Of a stretch of 64,000 nucleotides of DNA, positions 60,518-64,000 are shown piece by piece. A model generated the notes under the pieces. It saw only the letters and a program-made list of their open reading frames with translations, was not told the DNA's origin and made no database searches. The position numbers and the translations under genes were made by a program. The DNA comes from Bacillota bacterium (GTDB taxonomy: Bacteria > Bacillota > Clostridia > Acetivibrionales > DSM-1351): NCBI GenBank assembly GCA_023444055.1, contig JAEZRV010000047.1, positions 124,001 to 188,000 on the forward strand, written 5' to 3'. Positions within the stretch are counted from its first letter, which is position 1, and each line of letters starts with the position of its first letter.

Positions 60518-61228
60518 ATGTTAAAAATAGCAGTGCTGGACGATGATCCTTTAACACTAGAAAGGTATTCAATAAATATTCCTAATTGGATTGACAAGCA
60601 TAAGCTAAATGGAGATTTAGTCTTAGTTACATCAAGTTATTTTGAGCTTATGGAAGAAATAAATAATAACAAAATAAACGTATGTGTAATTGATATAAGC
60701 TTATCAGACGATGTAAATGGTATGCATGTAGCGCAAAAAATAAGAGCCGGCAACTACGAAATTGAGATAATTTTTGTTACAAAATGTTTGGATTTTATTA
60801 AACAAGCCTTTGAAGTTAAAGCCTATCAGTTTATTTATAAACCGGGTCTGGAGGAGCTAGAAACAACATTAATTAAGCTTGCTCATGAAAAAGAAGCTCA
60901 AAATCAACCTTACATAAAAATCAAATGCAACTCAGATATATATTTCATTCCTATTGCGGATATAAATAATATCGAACGTGAAAAATCCAGAACAGTAGTA
61001 CACTCTGAAAAAGGTGATTACGTTACATGGGAAGGTATAGAAGAAATAGTAAATAGAATAAATGATGCTAGATTTAAGCGTTGTCATAGATCAATCTTTG
61101 TTAACTCTCAAAAAATCTATAAAATTGATTTAAAACACAAAAATATCTTACTAAAAAACGGTACAAACTGCGATATAGGTCCAAAGTATTATGCCGATTT
61201 TTATAAAGAAGGGCAGGAAATTATATGA
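60518..61228 (+). CDS. LytTR-family response regulator (AgrA-like)
   Basis: The 236-residue protein has a receiver domain (1-125) with the acidic DDD cluster (VLDDDPL) and the phospho-acceptor Asp in VCVIDISLSDD. A LytTR DNA-binding domain (about 135-236) contains INNIEREKSRTVVH and FKRCHRSIFVNSQKI. ATG 60518 follows TGGAGG by 7 bases. The upstream frame to 60491 lacks an RBS. It overlaps the kinase gene by 4 bases (ATGA). It probably controls the agr promoters and the peptide operon, near which LytTR-like repeats are found. Confidence 0.93.
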   Translation: MLKIAVLDDDPLTLERYSINIPNWIDKHKLNGDLVLVTSSYFELMEEINNNKINVCVIDISLSDDVNGMHVAQKIRAGNYEIEIIFVTKCLDFIKQAFEVKAYQFIYKPGLEELETTLIKLAHEKEAQNQPYIKIKCNSDIYFIPIADINNIEREKSRTVVHSEKGDYVTWEGIEEIVNRINDARFKRCHRSIFVNSQKIYKIDLKHKNILLKNGTNCDIGPKYYADFYKEGQEII

Positions 61229-62529
61229 GTATATGGTATTTAGCAATTAATACTCTCTTTTCTTTTTTGTCTGCTCTACTTATTTATTTGTTTCTAAAAT
61301 TTAATTTCGGGATAGCTAGGCCAAAAGTGCGTATAGTATTGTTTTTAGGTGTATTTGGCTCTTTAAATGGAATTGTTTCAACTTTATGGACTCAAATCGC
61401 AAAAGATAACAATGAATTTCAATTAATAAAACCTGTTTTAATCATAATACTTAGCATTCAAGCAATAAAGGTTATGCTTAAAATAGATTGGGGTAAAACG
61501 GTACTTTCATTTTTCGTAATTACGATTGCAATTGGAATTGGTAATTTTCTTATACCACTAATATTTTCTTTATTTGGATTTGAATTAATTTATATCACAG
61601 TAAGTAAAGACCCTCTGTTGTATCTGAGTGTAAATATATGTATATTCATAGTTGAATTTTTAATTATCTTATTAACAAAGTTAATTGCAAAAATTAACAA
61701 AATAAAAAATCTAAAACCAGTTTCTATACTTTTAGGCTTAACTATTTTTGTCATGGTGATAAATAATAGCGTTAATTATTTAGATAATTTTTATGTAAAT
61801 TCGATAGCAATAGCACTTATATCATCGTTAGTATTTCTTGTTGCGACATTAATTTACATTAATAAATATTTAAAACATGAGAAACAAACTGAAGAATTAA
61901 GGCAGCAACAATTTTATAATATTTCGCTAAGCAGTACATTGCAGGATATGCGTAGATTTAAGCACGACCAAGCCAATCATTTATCAGTTCTTGAATTTAT
62001 GATTAAAAACAATAAAAATGCTGAAGCGTATGAATACATAACTGAAATACAAAACGATCCAAGCTATAACATAAACACTTCCATTTTCAGTATAGGAAAT
62101 GTAGCTCTATTTGCTATAATTTCTACAAAAATAGAAAAAGCAAAAAGACAAGGTGTTGAATTTACTTTGAATACAGCAGGCACGATTGGCTCTATACCTC
62201 ACATCAAAGTCTATGAACTGTGTGAAATAATAGGAATCTACCTTGACAATGCTATTGAAGCTGCTGAATTAAGTACTAAAAAGAATATTAACATGTCTGT
62301 AATTGAATATGTAGATAGTATAGATATTAAGATTACAAATAGTTGTGATGAAATGCCTGTTATGGGAATGTTAAAACAAAATGGTTATTCAACTAAAGGA
62401 GAAAATAGAGGAAATGGATTAGCAATTGCAGAAAAAATATTAAAAAAGTACAAGGCGGTTTTCAATATTATGACCTTTGATGAATCTGTTATGCAATTCA
62501 ATCAAGAGATAAAAATAAAAAAGGCTTAA
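61225..62529 (+). CDS. AgrC-like GHKL sensor histidine kinase
   Basis: The 434-residue protein has six or seven TM helices (about 1-215) and the cytoplasmic motif MRRFKHDQANHLSVL, then a GHKL ATPase domain with LCEIIGIYLDNAIEAAE and ENRGNGLAIAEK. It is the receptor for a cyclic peptide signal by homology to AgrC. It is translationally coupled to the LytTR regulator. Its 3' end meets the minus-strand agrD1 gene across a bidirectional terminator, giving the layout agrA-agrC > < agrD-agrB. Confidence 0.93.
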   Translation: MSIWYLAINTLFSFLSALLIYLFLKFNFGIARPKVRIVLFLGVFGSLNGIVSTLWTQIAKDNNEFQLIKPVLIIILSIQAIKVMLKIDWGKTVLSFFVITIAIGIGNFLIPLIFSLFGFELIYITVSKDPLLYLSVNICIFIVEFLIILLTKLIAKINKIKNLKPVSILLGLTIFVMVINNSVNYLDNFYVNSIAIALISSLVFLVATLIYINKYLKHEKQTEELRQQQFYNISLSSTLQDMRRFKHDQANHLSVLEFMIKNNKNAEAYEYITEIQNDPSYNINTSIFSIGNVALFAIISTKIEKAKRQGVEFTLNTAGTIGSIPHIKVYELCEIIGIYLDNAIEAAELSTKKNINMSVIEYVDSIDIKITNSCDEMPVMGMLKQNGYSTKGENRGNGLAIAEKILKKYKAVFNIMTFDESVMQFNQEIKIKKA

Positions 62530-62548
62530 AATTAAAAGCCTTTTTTAT
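62514..62548. terminator. Bidirectional terminator between agrC and agrD1
   Basis: AAAAAAGGCTT and AAAGCCTTTTTT pair around AAATT. The A-run and T-run allow termination from both sides. Confidence 0.85.
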
Positions 62549-62556
62549 TTTTATAC

Positions 62557-62691
62557 TCATTTTAATAGGGACTTAGGGCATTCCGGCTGATAAAACGCCC
62601 ATAACCAACATGCTGAAGCTGATGAAGTAGCTGCAAACATTCCGATAGCACTTAGGACTGTTAGAACAATTAATTTTATACGTTTATTCAT
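62557..62691 (-). CDS. agrD: Cyclic lactone autoinducer precursor AgrD, copy 1
   Basis: The 44-residue precursor has an amphipathic/hydrophobic leader (1-26), the signal core with Cys28 (ACWLWAF) and the acidic/basic recognition tail YQPECPKSLLK typical of clostridial AgrD. AgrB cuts the tail and joins the C-terminus to the Cys, making a thiolactone. ATG 62691 follows GGGAGGT. The frame to 62748 is non-coding upstream. It lies downstream of agrB1 in the same direction. Confidence 0.92.
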   Translation of the reverse strand: MNKRIKLIVLTVLSAIGMFAATSSASACWLWAFYQPECPKSLLK

Positions 62692-62807
62692 TTTTTCTAC
62701 CTCCCACTTTTTTGATAGTTTTATAAAAACCAAACTGGTACTAGCCACTTATAGAAGTTGGGGACATTTTCTTGCCTCGTTACAATAATGATATTACAAA
62801 CAGCATA

Positions 62808-63389
62808 TTAACATATTCCACCCTTTTTGTTTTCTGTAATACGATAAATTATTGGAGTTAAGTTAATAGCTGAAATTAACGTAATAATAGAAATAATATT
62901 TGCGCAAACTACAGGAACAATAAATGTAGCGATAAAACACATCACTAATAATATGATACTTTTAATTCTTAATTCCTTTTTTCTCTTTAAAGTAATTATA
63001 GGTTTTGATACTAAATCTGCTGGAGCATACAAAGCCACAAGAGTTCCTGCAACAATAAACAAACCAACATTAAAATATCTAATATTAATTGCTTGTGATA
63101 AATAAACAGAACTAAATATAAGTATAAAATGCGTAATTACGCATCCAAGCTGTGTTTTAGCATGAACTCCTCCAAAATATGATTTGTTAACAGCAAAAAC
63201 TACAACAGCCAATAAAGCGAATTTAAACTGACCTAATACAAAGGCTACTGATAATACAGCAACAAGTTTTAAAATATCTGTAAAAGCTATATACAGTCCA
63301 TAGTTGAGTTGTTCTGCCTTTTCTTCTGTAGTGTCCGGAACATTTAGCAGAATCTGGTTAGTTATTTTCTTTGTAATATTGGCTATCAT
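62808..63389 (-). CDS. agrB: Accessory gene regulator protein AgrB, copy 1
   Basis: AgrB is the membrane peptidase that trims and cyclises AgrD. The 193-residue product has about six TM helices and the catalytic His and Cys in FGGVHAKTQLGC. The start is ATG 63389 after AGAGGTGG, while the GTG at 63401 is part of that RBS. It is intact, unlike the partial copy at the right window edge. agrD1 follows after 116 bases. Confidence 0.93.
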   Translation of the reverse strand: MIANITKKITNQILLNVPDTTEEKAEQLNYGLYIAFTDILKLVAVLSVAFVLGQFKFALLAVVVFAVNKSYFGGVHAKTQLGCVITHFILIFSSVYLSQAINIRYFNVGLFIVAGTLVALYAPADLVSKPIITLKRKKELRIKSIILLVMCFIATFIVPVVCANIISIITLISAINLTPIIYRITENKKGGIC

Positions 63390-63612
63390 ATTTTTGCCCA
63401 CCTCTGACGTCTTAATTTATCTTTATTATATTACTTTGTTCTTCCTCTGTCGACAAGTTCTGGAACTCCTCTATTAATATTACAAATAAAATATCAAACT
63501 CACCTGTTATAAACCATTTAATTAATAACAACTAAGCGAAAATACAAATCAGTTCTTAATTGTATTCTTTCGTGCATAAAGATATGTTTATTATATTAAA
63601 ATAAACTCAGCA

Positions 63613-63643
63613 CACAAAAAAAAGGCTTAAAGCCTTTTTTTAC
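63613..63643. terminator. Terminator between the two agrBD copies
   Basis: AAAAAAAAGGCTT/AAGCCTTTTTTT forms a near-palindrome after the agrD2 stop. It corresponds to the terminator at 62514 in copy 1. Confidence 0.75.
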
Positions 63644-63651
63644 TTTTATAC

Positions 63652-63786
63652 TCATTTTAATAGGGACTTAGGACATTCAGGCTGATATAACATAAACACC
63701 CAACATCCTGAAGCTGAAGAAGTAGCTGCAAGCATTCCGATAACACTTAGAACTGTTAGAACAATTAATTTTATACGTTTATTCAT
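63652..63786 (-). CDS. agrD: Cyclic lactone autoinducer precursor AgrD, copy 2
   Basis: This is a 44-residue paralogue of agrD1, 1095 bp away. Leader and tail are almost identical (same MNKRIKLIVLTVLS start and YQPECPKSLLK end). The core differs: GCWVFML instead of ACWLWAF. ATG 63786 follows GGGAGGT. It would give a different cyclic peptide. Its neighbouring agrB copy carries a deletion, so processing may depend on AgrB1. Confidence 0.92.
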   Translation of the reverse strand: MNKRIKLIVLTVLSVIGMLAATSSASGCWVFMLYQPECPKSLLK

Positions 63787-63902
63787 TTTTTCTACCTCCC
63801 ACTTTTTTGATAGTTTTATAAAAACCAAAGCGGCACCCGCCACTTATAGATGTTGGGGACATTTTCTGACCTCGTTATAAGAATAATATTACAAACGGTA
63901 TA

Positions 63903-64000
63903 TTAACATATTCCGCCTTTTTGATTTTTAGTAATACGGTACATCATCGGAGTTATATTAATAGCTGAAATTAAAGTAATTATAGGTTTTGATACTAAAT
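63903..64000 (-). pseudogene. agrB: AgrB copy 2, C-terminal part with a 37-codon in-frame deletion
   Basis: The last 98 bases match agrB1 over its end, but the 111 bases equal to 62880-62990 of copy 1 are missing. The frame is kept (SKPIITL joins directly to ISAINITP). ATTACTTTA and ATTACGTTA at the two breakpoints in copy 1 suggest recombination between short repeats. The lost segment is most of the last two TM helices, so activity is doubtful. The N-terminal part with the catalytic His and Cys lies outside the window. Confidence 0.8.

Overview
The window is AT-rich chromosomal DNA of a low-GC Gram-positive anaerobe of the class Clostridia. Three large secreted proteins carry type I dockerins (paired 'DxxxDG..DAIDFALMKxYLL' segments), so the host builds a cellulosome. 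Together with PyrR attenuation, the rny-ymdB pair and an agr locus, this points to a mesophilic cellulolytic clostridium of the Ruminiclostridium type. The genus is inferred from gene content only.

Layout. 1-4120: 3' part of ftsK and a membrane TPR protein. 4207-7396 (minus): a secreted protein with a two-component system. 7792-17890: housekeeping run with a YgiQ radical SAM protein, folD, rny, ymdB, pgeF, an oligopeptide-type binding lipoprotein and lspA. 18002-19848: an ATPase/TOPRIM cassette resembling defence systems, interrupted by an in-frame stop and sitting inside the lspA-rluD-pyrR neighbourhood known from other Firmicutes. 20036-32970: rluD, then the full de novo pyrimidine operon pyrR-B-C-F-carA-carB-K-D plus a histidine phosphatase and a divergent PRTase, preceded by a PyrR-type attenuator. 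33140-42853: glgC, a DUF1287 protein, ybaK, a DUF486 membrane protein, a DUF134 regulator, an Mrp/NifX-type fusion ATPase, a DUF3696-type ATPase and an HD-GYP protein. 42866-47684: an AlgI/SGNH acetylation pair, a DUF2809 protein and a serine hydrolase. 48314-55389: cellulosomal CotH, rhamnogalacturonan acetylesterase and rhamnogalacturonan lyase/esterase. 56153-56230: tRNA-Pro(GGG). 56645-64000: an agr quorum-sensing region with two AgrC-like kinases, one LytTR regulator, a tandem duplication of agrBD with different signal cores, and a small-peptide/glycosyltransferase operon behind candidate LytTR sites.

The most unusual content lies between genes. Three families of short dispersed repeats recur. 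Family A (about 58 bp, five good and two decayed copies) mostly lies upstream of genes in the same orientation. Family B (four copies) places a conserved hairpin between a Shine-Dalgarno sequence and an ATG, and in two copies that ATG is the start of a real gene (ybaK, mrp). Family C (two copies) has compensatory changes in a terminator-like hairpin. There is also an array of seven short hairpins at 36984-37154, a 114-nt pseudoknot-capable inverted-repeat element at 57954-58067, structured leaders before glgC and the CotH gene, and a duplicated, self-complementary ribosome-binding region with a mini-ORF before lspA.
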